A DNA stretch of 64,000 bases from Trichobilharzia regenti (lineage: Eukaryota > Platyhelminthes > Trematoda > Strigeidida > Schistosomatidae): positions 54,284,440 through 54,348,439 of the forward strand of contig OX235262.1 of the NCBI GenBank assembly GCA_944472135.2, given 5' to 3'. Position numbers and translations under genes: made by a program. Below are positions 55,100 through 64,000 of the stretch, one piece after another; positions within the stretch are counted from its first letter, which is position 1, and the number at the start of each line of letters is the position of its first letter. The notes beneath the pieces are model-generated. The model was not told where the DNA came from. It was given only the letters and a program-made list of their open reading frames with translations, and did no database searches.

Positions 55100-55375
55100 G
55101 ATGTCATCAGTAAAACCCACTAACTCACTGAAGCCATTTAGGAAGTCAGTAGCTTCTCTGCAAGAGAGGAAGGTTGCTGGAAGAAATCAAATTACACCTT
55201 TCAGGCAACTCACTGCAGACATCAGGAGAAAATATGTCCGTCTGGGGGCAAATCTTCAAAGGCGTGTTTCATGGATTTTCTTTCCTGCTAACGTCATGGA
55301 TCTGATTAAATGAAGACGACTTACTTGTAGACGCTTGCTGATGGCCACTCACAAAGGACTCGACATATTACACTA
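55100..55375 (+). pseudogene. Gypsy protease relic
   Basis: The frame reads FRQLTADIRRKYVRLGANLQ, RRVSWIFFPANVMDLIK, then TGA. This matches the protease segment of element F (FNLQAANGKP, GRKYVYLNVGLRKPIRWIF, LLADVTMPIIGTDLL) at low identity. The catalytic DTGAEF part is not recognisable and downstream frames are broken. It is an old relic in the opposite orientation to F. Confidence 0.6.
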
Positions 55376-56283
55376 GTTAAGACTTAGTGTCCAGTTATAG
55401 TGCTAGTGTGGGCTCTTAACTGCATGAGGTTCAGATTACGAACAACTAAGTTAGTTCATACGTTCAGGTGCACTACAACAGTGATTAAAGGGATTGTGGA
55501 GGTTATTAAAAAAATGAAATCTTTCATCGGAGTCACATAACCCTGTGGTTGAAGAGTCAACATTTGCAGATCGTATACCTGTCAAGCAAACTTCAAGTGC
55601 TACCCTTCGAAATATTTCCAGAATTCTACTAACCGATGGGGCGAAGTTATTTGCACAGACTGCTTGCAGTGTCCAGGGCACCTCCTAAAATAGCCGTGGC
55701 GAATCATTAATGAGTAAACCTCTCTTATCGAACTTGAATTGTTATATTGCTTCACACATCCGTGAAAACATGTGGGGAACCGAAATGCCCCTAAGGTGAC
55801 AGCGCTGTAAAGCTCTTCAAGGCGATGGAGACCAGAGATAGTTTATCTTCAGGACAGCTTCCCTCAGGTTATAACAGAGATTACTTTCCCAAAAGGTAAA
55901 CATGTGTACTGTAACGAACTTGTTTAATTTCCACGTAAGAGCACGCATTGTGGACAACAACTGATGCCGATTTTTTCGTCCCAAATAGGTGTCAGGGGAA
56001 AAAATAAGAACAAAGACTAACGTAGAGGAACTCAGCAACCAATGACAACACACCTAACGCGGGCAGATACCATTCGCAGATATGTGACCGGACTGTCTGA
56101 GAAACGGCCACAAAGAGATGGCAGAATGACTTTCGGCAAGAAAACGACCAATCATAAGAAGTTTCTCTATTTACAATAAACGTTTAATAATGTACATCAA
56201 AATCCATAAGTATCCCTTGATTTCCTCAATAAACGATCTGTTTCCTGGCCCTTGACTTCTGTTGTTACAACAAGACTAAAGGA
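55376..56283. other. Anonymous DNA before Gypsy F
   Basis: No gene recognised. Two minus-strand frames (55451-55681 and 55817-56053) have no motif I know. Confidence 0.4.
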
Positions 56284-56582
56284 TTTAGAGGTTTGACGGA
56301 ATTCTCTTACACAGCCTCTAAATTATTCTCCCGTGCCAACAACAAAGCAAAAGCCAATATTTGATCGTCCAAACTAAGTGATATACTTCGGGACCAAAAC
56401 AAGCCTTCAGACGAACGCTTAGCTAGCTAGTGATCGTGCACGTGACACGACGGAGTACCCAATGGCGGGGATGCTTGACCGGAAGCCTTCAGCTAAACAA
56501 GTCGACTTAAACAGTGGTGGTCAGCATCCAATGGTGAGTGATTGCTGTGGTCAATAATTTTTGGGAATTATTTACCGCTACA
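56284..56582 (-). repeat. Element F 3' LTR
   Basis: 299 bp, identical to 62540-62838 except for 56580. On the minus strand it starts TGTAGCGGTAAATAA and ends CCTCTAAA. Near its 3' end are the inverted pieces TTTAGAGG and CCTCTAAA. No clear host duplication was found outside the two LTRs. Confidence 0.9.
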
Positions 56583-56601
56583 GCTCACTCCCCCCCTAGT
56601 G
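56583..56601 (-). other. Element F polypurine tract
   Basis: On the minus strand, AGGGGGGGAGTGAGC lies directly upstream of the TGTAGCGG start of the 3' LTR. Position and composition fit the plus-strand primer of an LTR retrotransposon. Confidence 0.65.
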
Positions 56602-57067
56602 GGGTGGTGAGGACCTTAAGACAGAACCAGCCGGAAGTAAAAAAACTCGATGGTTCCCTTTCGGGTGAAAAAAATCTTCTGAGCGGCTTGGTGGTATGCC
56701 TACTGGTATGTCTGGTATGTGTTTGTACATAGCTTCCTTGTTGTTGGTCGTTGGATTCCGTGCTTCGTTTGTTTCCTGTCCAGTGCCCGTCGCACCTGGA
56801 AAAGAAAACAAGAACGCTAAGAACCATGTCGAGGAAAATGTACTAAATCAGCTTTTTTGTTAAAAAATGATGTGCATTTACTATACAGTAAAATAATGCT
56901 AAGTTCAGAACATCGAAAAAAAACATCTAATTAATTTTTTTGTGTATGTTACATGAACTGTTGGGAAAAAAATTTTGTGTTCGGTGGTACTGTATATAAA
57001 AAAATTGATACGTCAAAAAAATAGTCAGTACCACAAACGAATGAGTTGGGCGAATCACACGACTTCG
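56602..57067 (-). other. Element F 3' untranslated region
   Basis: Between the end of the pol frame and the polypurine tract. The minus-strand frame at 56585-56827 has no membrane or envelope feature and looks like chance. No env gene is recognised. Confidence 0.5.
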
Positions 57068-58396
57068 TTAAGTCAAATAAGTGTGCAGATATTCTGGGAA
57101 CCTTACGTTGCTTCCAGAACGGGTTTTCTTGGGAGGCTCGATAGAAGGTTCGGCAGCTGTCGCTGTGCTAGTGACTTCATCGATGTCTAAACGATCTTTT
57201 GTTACTTGTGGATTATGGGGTACGTTCAGCTCTATGCTAATAGGATTACCCTCCAAGCAAGCGGGTTTCAGTATAGCCTCGACCTTAGTAGCCGGTGGGC
57301 GAATGCCCTTGCAGTCAATAGTGTGACCCAGGAAGTTGAGTGAGTCAACACCAATTTGACACTTTTGAATATTGATGGTAACACCATGTTGGCGTAACCT
57401 GTCAAATGCCAAGTCCAAGTGCCTAAGGCGAGTTTCCTCGTCTGGACTGGCAATGAGGCAGTCGTCTAAGTATGCGTATACAAAGTCGAGACCACGAAAT
57501 ACTTCGTCAATGAAGCGTTGGAATGTTTGGGCTGCATTCCGGAGACCGAATGGCATACGTAGAAATTCAAAAAGTCCGTAAGGCGTAATGATAGCCGTTT
57601 TTGGGATATCTTCTGTTGCCACCGGGATTTGGTTTTACGCTTTAACCAAGTCGATTTTGGAGAATATAGTCACGCCAGATAAGGTTACCGTCAAGTCGTG
57701 TATATGAGGCAATGGGTGGCAATCAGGGGTTATTTTGGCATTCATTCGCCGGTAATCACCGGTGGGTCGCCAATCACTGCTATCTTTTTCCGGAACCATA
57801 TGAAGTGGAGATGCCCATGGGCTATTCGAAGGTCGAATGATGCCAAGGGTAAGCATGTGGTCAAATTCATTCCTGGCGATTCTCAGTTTGTCAGGAGCTA
57901 ATCGTCGTGCTTTAGATGTCACAGGTTGTCCTGTGGTAATGATGTGGTGCATAACATTGCTGGTTATGCATGGTAGGTCGTTCGACGGACAGTTAAGTTC
58001 CGGATACTTGTCAACCATAGGTTGAAAAGTTGGATCAAGAATTGCCTTTATCTTAACGGGTGACAAACTAGGGCCTATGTAGCTGATGCCTTTGATAGAC
58101 AGACTAGTAGTATTGTCAATCAGTCGTTTTCGGCGGACGTCCACGAGTAAATCATGATGATTAAGTAGGTCCGTGCCAATAATGGGCATTGTGACGTCAG
58201 CGAGGAGGAAAATCCACCGAATAGGTTTGCGTAAACCTACGTTCAGATAGACGTATTTCCTACCAAAGGTCGCGATTGGTTTTCCATTTGCAGCCTGTAA
58301 GTTGAAGGTAGGTTCCTTATGTCGATCTGATGCTGTAGCAGGAAGGATGCTGAATTCGGCGCCTGTGTCGACTGAATATCGAGTCTGACTGATCAC
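57068..58396 (-). pseudogene. Element F pol: protease and partial RT, integrase deleted
   Basis: A single frame with one TAA at 57635-57637. The first part has YSVDTGAEFSILPA (aspartic protease catalytic DTGA), ADVTMPIIGTDLL, then RT: RLAPDKLRIARNEF, GIIRPSNSPWASPLHMV, DWRPTGDYRRMN and IFSKIDLVKA. The TAA replaces a Tyr codon before NQIPVATEDIPKTAI. RT continues with TPYGLFEFLRMPFGLRNAAQ, YAYLDDCLIAS (YLDD) and LNFLGHTIDCKGIRP. After KVEAILKP it jumps in frame to a pol C-terminal tail (PKKTRSGSNVRFPEYL). RT thumb, RNase H and integrase are gone, so it could only move with help from another copy. Confidence 0.85.
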
Positions 58397-58469
58397 ATCA
58401 TGGATGTGAAGTAGGCGGCTAGTGCCACCGGCGACGGTTGCCGCTAACGCATGTCAGCGGGATAGTTTC

Positions 58470-59166
58470 CCACAGACTTTGAGACATTTCCGAAGTTACA
58501 AGGCTTACGGCAACACTTCACTTCTTGGCCATAGGTGTTGTGGTACCAGCATCAGTCGGGATTTTTCAGTGAAAGTGGTTTGGACTTAGATCGACCACGT
58601 GAGTTCCTGCGTTGAGGAGATTTAGGACGACGCTCGGAGGAGTTAGAATGCATGTTCGACCTAAACATCTGCTGGATGGAGTTGCATAACTCTATCATTG
58701 CAGGATCCTTACCCGAAGTCTGCTTGGTCATCGAGCATATTTCGGGAACTGACCGTTCAGTTTTTTCTGGAATCCTATCCGCAGTAATAGCTAAGTCCTC
58801 TATTACAGTACCCTGAAGTGTCACAAGTACGGTCTGTACAGACTGTGGCAGCTTGGTTAAGAAGAGTTCTCTAAACAGTCCTTCATCGAACTGACTTTGG
58901 CCAACGACTTGTTTCATTCTTGTCAGCATGCTCACGGCTGACTGATATCCTAACTCGATGTTACGAAATAATTCATTCGGACGTTGTCGATCCGTGAGAA
59001 CGTTTCTCCTGAGGAGGGATGCTTTGAGCAACTCGTACGAGTTACTTACCTCGGGACTCAACATCTGTGATGTTACGTACTTGCTAAATTCCAGTGGTAG
59101 GGCGTGAATAACTGCAAGTAACTGTGAACGTTGATCGGTTATCCCACGCTCACAAAAATCTGCTTC
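58470..59166 (-). pseudogene. Element F gag, 3' part with CHCC finger
   Basis: Structural gag. The frame reads EADFCERGITDQRSQLLAV, ALPLEFSKYV, SYELLKASLLRRNVLTDRQ, LGYQSAVSMLTRMKQVV and FLTKLPQSVQTVL (capsid-like), then a basic Ser/Arg tail. A TGA near 58550 precedes CWYHNTYGQEVKCCRKPC, a C-X2-H-X9-C-X3-C finger. This finger spacing is characteristic of CsRn1-like Gypsy elements. The 5' part of gag lies beyond B5 at 62330-62450 (LVPYWPDNAET, then TGA, FLLA). Joining both sides gives the usual WF..EADF gag sequence. Confidence 0.8.
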
Positions 59167-59426
59167 AATAATAATAATAATATAATCACTTTATTCCACA
59201 ACAATAACAATTTACAGCATGGAATTTTCAGCGTTTCTTTTACATATTGCAATGGTTTAGCTGTTTTTAATTATATAAATACCTAAGATGTTAAAATATT
59301 GATAGTTAATAGGGAAAAATAAAACCCCAACAAAATCACACCATTGCTAGGTCATAGTGAATAATAAATAGATAATATAACAAATAACACATGCATTAAT
59401 ATGCATCATTAAATTTTACAGTTTAG

Positions 59427-62159
59427 TTAATTATTTAAAAGTTGTAAAAGTTCGTTTCTGATATTTGTCTCTTCACACAATACTCGTGCCAAACATGGTA
59501 CGATCGAATTTTTATATTTTGTAGTACGAGCATAAATATTTATAAAATTTCTTCTGGTCTTACCCGAAGAGATACAAGGAAACAATTGTGAATAAGGAGG
59601 ATGTTCACTATCAGATAAGATAACTTTAGCTAAGTGTTTACAAGAATTCATATGTCTATTGACAACAGTATCATTTAGTTGGGTCAAAGGGATAGCACTG
59701 ACCCTACTTACAGCCCTCAATGTTCTTCGTAGTATTATATGGTCTTTCTTGAGTGGCCCAGGGAAGAATAATGGAGAACAATAAAGAATGGTGGGCAAAA
59801 CACATGAATTAATAAATTGTATGATAAGAGATTGGGTTATACCTGAGTGCCTCAGCTTCTTTATGTAATAAGTCAGACGGAAAACTTTCTTAGAAACTAT
59901 AAGAATATGAGACGACCAGCAAAGGTTTGAAGAGAACCTAGTGCCAAGATAAGAAACACTTGACTTACTCTCTATCATGTTACCATCAATATTACAGCAA
60001 TCATGAAATTGGATCAATCCGTGCATGTCTTTTTCACTTCTCAAGCTGAAATCAACAGTGTTACATTTAGTTGGATTTAGTTTAAGACCATTTGAGCTAG
60101 ACCAATCCTTAACTTCAGCTAAGAAACCATTCATACGGGAACAATCCGATGTGGAAACTACAGGGACAGAAACGGTCAGATCATCAGCATACTTAATGAA
60201 ATTAACTTTGGGTGAGTTTGGAAGGTCATGCAAAAAGAAAGAGAAAAGAAATGGAGAAAGTACTGCACCTTGAGACACACCACTTTCAGTTAGCTGAGAA
60301 GTGGAGCGCTTTCCAGCCAAAACAGTATGCTGTTTCCTGTCCTTAAAATAAGGAGACAGCCACCTAGTTGCCCAGGACTCTGTTTGAGCTGAAATCATCT
60401 TTCCTAATAAAAGTGTCTTAGGAACAGAGTCGAAAGCTGCAGTATAGTCTAAAAAAGCTGTTCGAACGAACTTAGCACCCTTATCAAGGCAGGAAACAAT
60501 ATTGTGGTGTAGTACAATGGCTGCATCTAATGTACTTCTTCCACACTTATAAGCAAACTGCTTAGGGTCATTAAAAGCTTTTAAAGAAGGTTTAAGAATA
60601 TTCAAAAGAAGTTTCTCCATAGTTTTCAAAAAAGGAGATGTTATAGCGACCGGTCTAAACTTTATACCTGCTCCAGAAGATGATTTCTGTACAGGTACAA
60701 CCTTGATTTCTTTCCAGTCAGCAGGTACCGTTTCCCTGTTAAATGATGCGTTAAAGATTTGAGTAAGAGGATGACACAAGATGTCTGCACACTTTTGAAG
60801 AAGAATGCTTGGTACACCATCTGGACCAAGGCTATGTGTTGGATTTAATGATTTCAAACATAATAGTACATCCTTTTCTTTAAAACCCGGAAAATGACCA
60901 TTTTCTTGACTAGGTACATCAGGTACAACCATATTAATTTGTTTCTTGATAAATGATTTGTTTAAAGCATTAACATCAGAATAAGCATCAACAGACATTT
61001 GTTTTTTACTTGTAAGTTTATTGAAAAGTTTCCAAATGTTTGAAGGATTTTTACATGATAAAAATTTTTCATTATATAGTCTGTTCAACCTTTCTATTTC
61101 AATTTTTATAAGGGTGTTTATTTTACGGACACCAGTATTATCACAATTCTTATACAACTTCTCTTTTAGTCTTCTAAGTTTTTTCAGTTGCACAGAAGAG
61201 ATTCTGTCAAATCTCGAAAACAGTGTTTCATATGGACAGCAAATTTCCAAACAAAACTTCAGATAATCGGTTATATTAGAGACAGTAGCATCCAACTTAT
61301 CGTCAGTAAATAGTTCCCAGTTGGTATCATGCAACATGCTTCTTAATGCTAGAATGTTGTCATGGGAATATGAACGTTCATGTATCTTCTTTGTTAAATG
61401 ACTAAACAATTTTTGTTGTAACTTGCCGTACACTTTCGGTAAAATACGAATAATGCAGTGGTCAGAGTTTAGCAAAGGAGCTCTCCTTCGGGTTTCATAT
61501 ACATCACGGTCATTTATGAAAACCAGGTCTAGTGATTTGTCCAGACGTGTATTAAACTTGACTAGATTCTCATGACCAAGTGAAGTAAGAAAGCTGTGAT
61601 CACATGAATTAAAATCACCACAGACTATAGACAACGAGTTTCCGAATGCAGGAGCAGCGAATTCAGTAAATTCATCTGCAAACATAACTATATTAGAAAG
61701 GCTACAATTGGGTGTTATGTAAATATTTGTTATGTATATATAAGAATATTTACTTAAGTGTTTTGGGCGACACCTGACGGTTATGCAATCTATATTGTCA
61801 TTAGAATAATTGAAGCAAACGTGATTTGATGTAGACCAACTCGTGTTTATAAAAGTGGCTACCTCTCCTCCATATTTTTTCTTGGAACTTTTTCTATCTT
61901 GGCGAAAAACTTTATATCCATTTATTGAAACTAGATTATCATCATAATGCTGGTGCAGCCAAGTCTCTTGTATTGCTAAAACTCCAGCATTTCGATAAAC
62001 ATTAGAATACATTAGGGATTGAAGATAATCCATTTTGTTGGACAGGGATCTACAATTAGTGCTAACAAGTTCAGGAACAGTCATTTGATTGACTTTTGTA
62101 CGTTTCAGTGCACGCTGCCAGTCACAGTGATGTTTTTTTCTCAACTTTTTGGATGACAC
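59427..62159 (-). CDS. B5 endonuclease-reverse transcriptase, intact
   Basis: A single open frame of 910 codons. The track start is GTG at 62159; the first ATG in frame opens MTVPELVSTNCRSLSNKM. The endonuclease has AIQETWLHQHYDD, GEVATFINTSWST (others have RGGGVA), SIVCGDFNSCDHSF and NSDHCIIRILP. RT has SLGPDGVPSILLQKC, KFRPVAITSPFLKTMEKL, QFAYKCGRSTLDAA, FLDYTAAFDSVP (A), SGVSQGAVLSPFLFSFF (B) and KYADDLTVSVP (C). The C terminus has SYLGTRFSSNLCWSSH and CISSGKTRRNFINIYA. An upstream leader ATG at about 62230 (NRIIYNRAFLKSLQPT) is one base out of phase. It belongs to the Jockey/CR1 superfamily and lacks ORF1. Potentially active. Confidence 0.9.
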   Translation of the reverse strand: MSSKKLRKKHHCDWQRALKRTKVNQMTVPELVSTNCRSLSNKMDYLQSLMYSNVYRNAGVLAIQETWLHQHYDDNLVSINGYKVFRQDRKSSKKKYGGEVATFINTSWSTSNHVCFNYSNDNIDCITVRCRPKHLSKYSYIYITNIYITPNCSLSNIVMFADEFTEFAAPAFGNSLSIVCGDFNSCDHSFLTSLGHENLVKFNTRLDKSLDLVFINDRDVYETRRRAPLLNSDHCIIRILPKVYGKLQQKLFSHLTKKIHERSYSHDNILALRSMLHDTNWELFTDDKLDATVSNITDYLKFCLEICCPYETLFSRFDRISSVQLKKLRRLKEKLYKNCDNTGVRKINTLIKIEIERLNRLYNEKFLSCKNPSNIWKLFNKLTSKKQMSVDAYSDVNALNKSFIKKQINMVVPDVPSQENGHFPGFKEKDVLLCLKSLNPTHSLGPDGVPSILLQKCADILCHPLTQIFNASFNRETVPADWKEIKVVPVQKSSSGAGIKFRPVAITSPFLKTMEKLLLNILKPSLKAFNDPKQFAYKCGRSTLDAAIVLHHNIVSCLDKGAKFVRTAFLDYTAAFDSVPKTLLLGKMISAQTESWATRWLSPYFKDRKQHTVLAGKRSTSQLTESGVSQGAVLSPFLFSFFLHDLPNSPKVNFIKYADDLTVSVPVVSTSDCSRMNGFLAEVKDWSSSNGLKLNPTKCNTVDFSLRSEKDMHGLIQFHDCCNIDGNMIESKSSVSYLGTRFSSNLCWSSHILIVSKKVFRLTYYIKKLRHSGITQSLIIQFINSCVLPTILYCSPLFFPGPLKKDHIILRRTLRAVSRVSAIPLTQLNDTVVNRHMNSCKHLAKVILSDSEHPPYSQLFPCISSGKTRRNFINIYARTTKYKNSIVPCLARVLCEETNIRNELLQLLNN

Positions 62160-62287
62160 AACGCAGTAGGTTGTAATGATTTTAAAAATGCGCGATTATA
62201 TATAATACGATTAGGACACATTATTGATAAGTTAAAACAAAATTAAAAGAGCAAACCAAAGCAATTTTGTAAAATGTTGTAAGGTGG

Positions 62288-62327
62288 AATTTTTTGGTAG
62301 CCCTATGTTCAAGCAGGCCGCCGCTAG
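62288..62327 (-). other. Conserved 5' hairpin of family B
   Basis: On the minus strand GGCGGCC, a 12-base loop and GGGCTACC form a stem with one mismatch. The same arrangement starts B1 (9600-9626) and B2 (18065-18091). Loop sequence varies (TGCTTAAATCTT, TGCTTGAACATA) while the stem is kept. Confidence 0.6.
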
Positions 62328-62329
62328 CA

Positions 62330-62480
62330 GAAATCACGTTTCGGCATTATCTGGCCAGTATGGTACGAGCTGAATGGTTTTAGGAGTTGAGCGGATACGG
62401 ATGACCTTGGGACTAAGATCGCTGATGACGAAAATTATGTCGAATAATATATGGTACAAGAACAAATACAAAATGGAACG
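62330..62480 (-). pseudogene. Element F gag, 5' part
   Basis: The minus-strand frame gives SPKVIRIRSTPKTIQLVPYW, PDNAET, TGA (Trp in related gags), FLLA and then the B5 junction. PYWPDNAETWF matches the conserved gag start of Gypsy elements (WP.D...WF). The start codon was not identified with confidence. Confidence 0.6.
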
Positions 62481-62518
62481 AACTCATCGGGGTTATCTGC
62501 GGATTTATCGTGGATGAA

Positions 62519-62539
62519 GTTCGCGGTTGGGCTCACCAA
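62519..62539 (-). other. Element F primer-binding site
   Basis: Immediately inside the 5' LTR the minus strand reads TTGGTGAGCCCAACCGCG. TGG plus a GC-rich stretch is the form of a tRNA 3'-end complement. It resembles the tRNA-Trp site reported for CsRn1-like elements (TGGTGACCCC-type), but the tRNA identity is inference. Confidence 0.55.
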
Positions 62540-62838
62540 TTTAGAGGTTTGACGGAATTCTCTTACACAGCCTCTAAATTATTCTCCCGTGCCAACAACA
62601 AAGCAAAAGCCAATATTTGATCGTCCAAACTAAGTGATATACTTCGGGACCAAAACAAGCCTTCAGACGAACGCTTAGCTAGCTAGTGATCGTGCACGTG
62701 ACACGACGGAGTACCCAATGGCGGGGATGCTTGACCGGAAGCCTTCAGCTAAACAAGTCGACTTAAACAGTGGTGGTCAGCATCCAATGGTGAGTGATTG
62801 CTGTGGTCAATAATTTTTGGGAATTATTTACCGCTGCA
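62540..62838 (-). repeat. Element F 5' LTR
   Basis: 299 bp, one mismatch to 56284-56582. At its inner edge the inverted sequences AATTTAGAGG (62538-62547) and CCTCTAAATT (62571-62580) could form a 10-bp stem with a 23-base loop next to the primer-binding site. Confidence 0.9.
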
Positions 62839-63404
62839 CGGAAATTAGGAATAGGGATCATGATCGTACCTGTAAAAGCGACATGCATTTCATTTAAACT
62901 TACCTGTTTATACAGGTGTTTATGGAAGTTGACTTCAGTGTCTAGAAGGTATACTTCTTCCTCGTCTGGCTTTAAGGGCAAGAAATAAATGTCAACGCTA
63001 GCCGCTTGGTCACTTAACTAGCCAGAAATCGTGCATGAACGACCAAACATAACGTGATAACGTGTTAAAGGGCGTTGTCAAAGTACTTAAACCTGAGTTC
63101 CTTTTGTAACGAAGATGCTCCGAAAAAACAAATACTATGTACTTTCTTCGACTTTAACTCCAAAACACCAGTATTGTGAGAAGGAAGTTATATTGTTTGA
63201 CAATTAAAGCGAAGAATAATACAAGTCTATAAACAAATATTTTATACAAAATTATTATGTACTTTCATTAGTTTTCGTTCGTCTTCGTCGAACTTGTACA
63301 CGATCGAACCATTCGCGCCTCCGAGTCGCCCACCAATGGCTACCAGTTCCAGGAACAAACGTTCGAAGTTCACGTCCATTGACAAGGGCAGTTGCATGAC
63401 TGCG
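62839..63404 (+). other. CR1-type 3' tail relic and anonymous DNA
   Basis: At 62859-62945 there is a decayed double hairpin (GTACCTGTAAAAGCGACATG, then ACCTG/CAGGT with AAAC/GTTT) similar to the E tail. The rest has no recognised gene. Confidence 0.45.
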
Positions 63405-63515
63405 TACTTTCAGCCTAACCAGTCAACTTAGAGGGTGGAGGCTGCCACCAAGTGGTTTATGATGAAAGCTGCAGGCTAATAATTTTGGAGATTTATTTGC
63501 CACCATACAGCTTTC
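63405..63515 (-). repeat. Decayed LTR related to that of F
   Basis: The stretch AAAGCTGCAGGCTAATAATT, TTGGAGATTTATTTGCCACC and ATACAG aligns with the F LTR segment GATTGCTGTGGTCAATAATT, TTTGGGAATTATTTACCGCT, ACAG. Upstream GGTGGAGGCTGCCACCAAGTGG matches GTGGTGGTCAGCATCCAATGG loosely. It is placed as the 3' LTR of relic G. Confidence 0.45.
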
Positions 63516-63651
63516 AATGTCTGAGCCTCCGCAATACTAATTCATGAAATACGAGTTTAATCATGCAATTTCCTCCCACACCTTCACCAACTGCTTCAGC
63601 TGATACGGCATCCAGTGGAACCGCTATGAGCCAACAGGTGGACGTATCAGT

Positions 63652-64000
63652 CTATCTAATGGTGTGGTTAAGGCCGCCGGAATCCGATGGTGGACCATCT
63701 ATATCAGTGTGTAGAAGGTCGAAACTTGAGTCAGTAGCATGAAAGTGACCGGAAGGAGTATTTGTGTGTAAATGGCTCTTAACTTTTTGGCGAGATAAAT
63801 AGGTTAGCGCCAACTTTTTAATATCACTGCTGATGTTCAGCCCCAGAAACCTCTCTTTAAGCAGGTTATACAGCTGCGTAAAATTTTGCGTCACACCGAG
63901 GCTAAAATGGAGCGTCAGCATTTTACAGTCAGGGTGTTAAAAATAACCTTCACTGTACAAAAAGAATCTCTGGAGGAACTAAGGACGTTATCTTGGAAGA
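63652..64000 (-). pseudogene. Gypsy integrase relic (element G)
   Basis: The minus-strand frame contains LTLHFSLGVTQNF, LLKERFLGLNISSDIKKLAL, KVKSHLHTNTPSGHF and FDLLHTDIDGPPSDSGG. These match the integrase zinc-binding region and the start of the catalytic core (family pattern FDHVHIDLVGPLP, first catalytic Asp at HTDI). Cys residues of the zinc finger are lost and no full frame is present. It continues past the window edge. With the LTR relic at 63405-63515 it marks a second, older Gypsy copy. Confidence 0.65.

Larger units (their letters stand above)
59168..62327 (-). mobile_element. Family-B element B5, full length, inside gag of F
   Basis: About 3.16 kb on the minus strand. The 5' terminus is GGCGGCCTGCTT (reading from 62325) with a hairpin GGCGGCC/GGGCTACC. 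The 3' terminus is ATTCCA/TGGAAT followed by AAAGTGATTATATT and (ATT)n at 59168-59185. One ORF of 910 codons fills most of it. There is no room for an ORF1: only about 165 bp lie between the 5' end and the ORF. It interrupts gag of F at the WF-EADF segment, so it is younger than F. No clear target duplication was found. Confidence 0.92.
56284..62838 (-). mobile_element. Gypsy (CsRn1-type) LTR retrotransposon F, internally deleted
   Basis: A minus-strand LTR element with 299-bp direct repeats at 56284-56582 (3' LTR) and 62540-62838 (5' LTR). A tRNA primer-binding site adjoins the 5' LTR and a G-rich polypurine tract adjoins the 3' LTR. Gag carries the C-X2-H-X9-C-X3-C finger typical of the CsRn1 clade. 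Pol keeps protease and RT but lacks RT thumb, RNase H and integrase. Element B5 (59168-62327) is inserted in gag. The LTRs differ at one base (56580 A, 62836 G), so the insertion is young. Confidence 0.88.

Noticed and set aside
56585..56827. Candidate env or extra ORF of Gypsy F
   Set aside because: Polar, short, no signal peptide or membrane segment, and it overlaps the polypurine tract.
62288..62327. Possible HDV-like self-cleaving ribozyme at the 5' end of family B
   Set aside because: The paired strands are only about 12 bases apart, leaving no room for the P2/P3 pseudoknot of that fold. A simple hairpin is all I can support.

Overview
This window looks like a transposon graveyard from an AT-rich eukaryotic genome. 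The mix of an RTE-type element, several CR1/Jockey-superfamily LINEs and a CsRn1-type Gypsy element (gag finger C-X2-H-X9-C-X3-C) is what schistosomatid blood flukes carry, so a platyhelminth, probably a schistosome relative, is my best inference. I see no host gene I can name, no rRNA, no CRISPR and no bacterial operon. Nearly all recognisable coding sequence belongs to retroelements. I name the families A to G only for this report. A, C, D and E are CR1-like: two ORFs (ORF1 with an RRM-like core, ORF2 with APE endonuclease plus RT; D has lost its endonuclease) and a hairpin-bearing 3' tail. B is a short, single-ORF endonuclease-RT element. F and G are Gypsy elements. There are also RTE copies.

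Layout. 1-2350: RTE RT open at the left edge, then a decayed RTE of another subfamily. 2351-9597: mostly anonymous, with an orphan exon-like ORF near 6 kb and a decayed A copy at 7538-9017. 9600-18045: element B1, split by the 5'-truncated A1 on the minus strand. 18065-42310: a nest. Element B2 is split at one codon by about 21 kb. The inserted element C1 is itself split by B4 (6-bp duplication GTTAGG), by D (flanked by a 278-bp direct duplication) and by A2. Inside D lie a minus-strand CR1-type 3' end and an eight-unit, 144-bp satellite between long inverted arms. 42311-46560: anonymous DNA with RTE and B relics. 46560-53400: element E, with both ORFs open and a complete tail. 53401-56283: anonymous DNA, a tRNA-Cys-like SINE and a Gypsy protease relic. 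56284-62838: Gypsy F with near-identical 299-bp LTRs and an internally deleted pol, its gag interrupted by B5, which has one open 910-codon ORF. 62839-64000: a CR1-type tail relic, then a decayed LTR and integrase of another Gypsy element, G.

How the parts relate. The insertions give a relative clock: B2 is older than C1, which is older than B4, D and A2; F is older than B5. Candidates for recent activity are E (two open ORFs), B5 (open ORF inside a Gypsy whose LTRs differ at one base) and the A family (A1 and A2 nearly identical). The A, C, D and E copies, whose sequences otherwise differ a lot, share a 3'-terminal pair of hairpins whose stems change sequence but keep pairing. B has its own 5' and 3' hairpins. 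These are the best candidates for RT-recognition structures.

Limits: everything was read by eye, without searches or folding software. Element ends are good to a few bases where repeats or ORF continuity fix them, and otherwise to tens or hundreds of bases.
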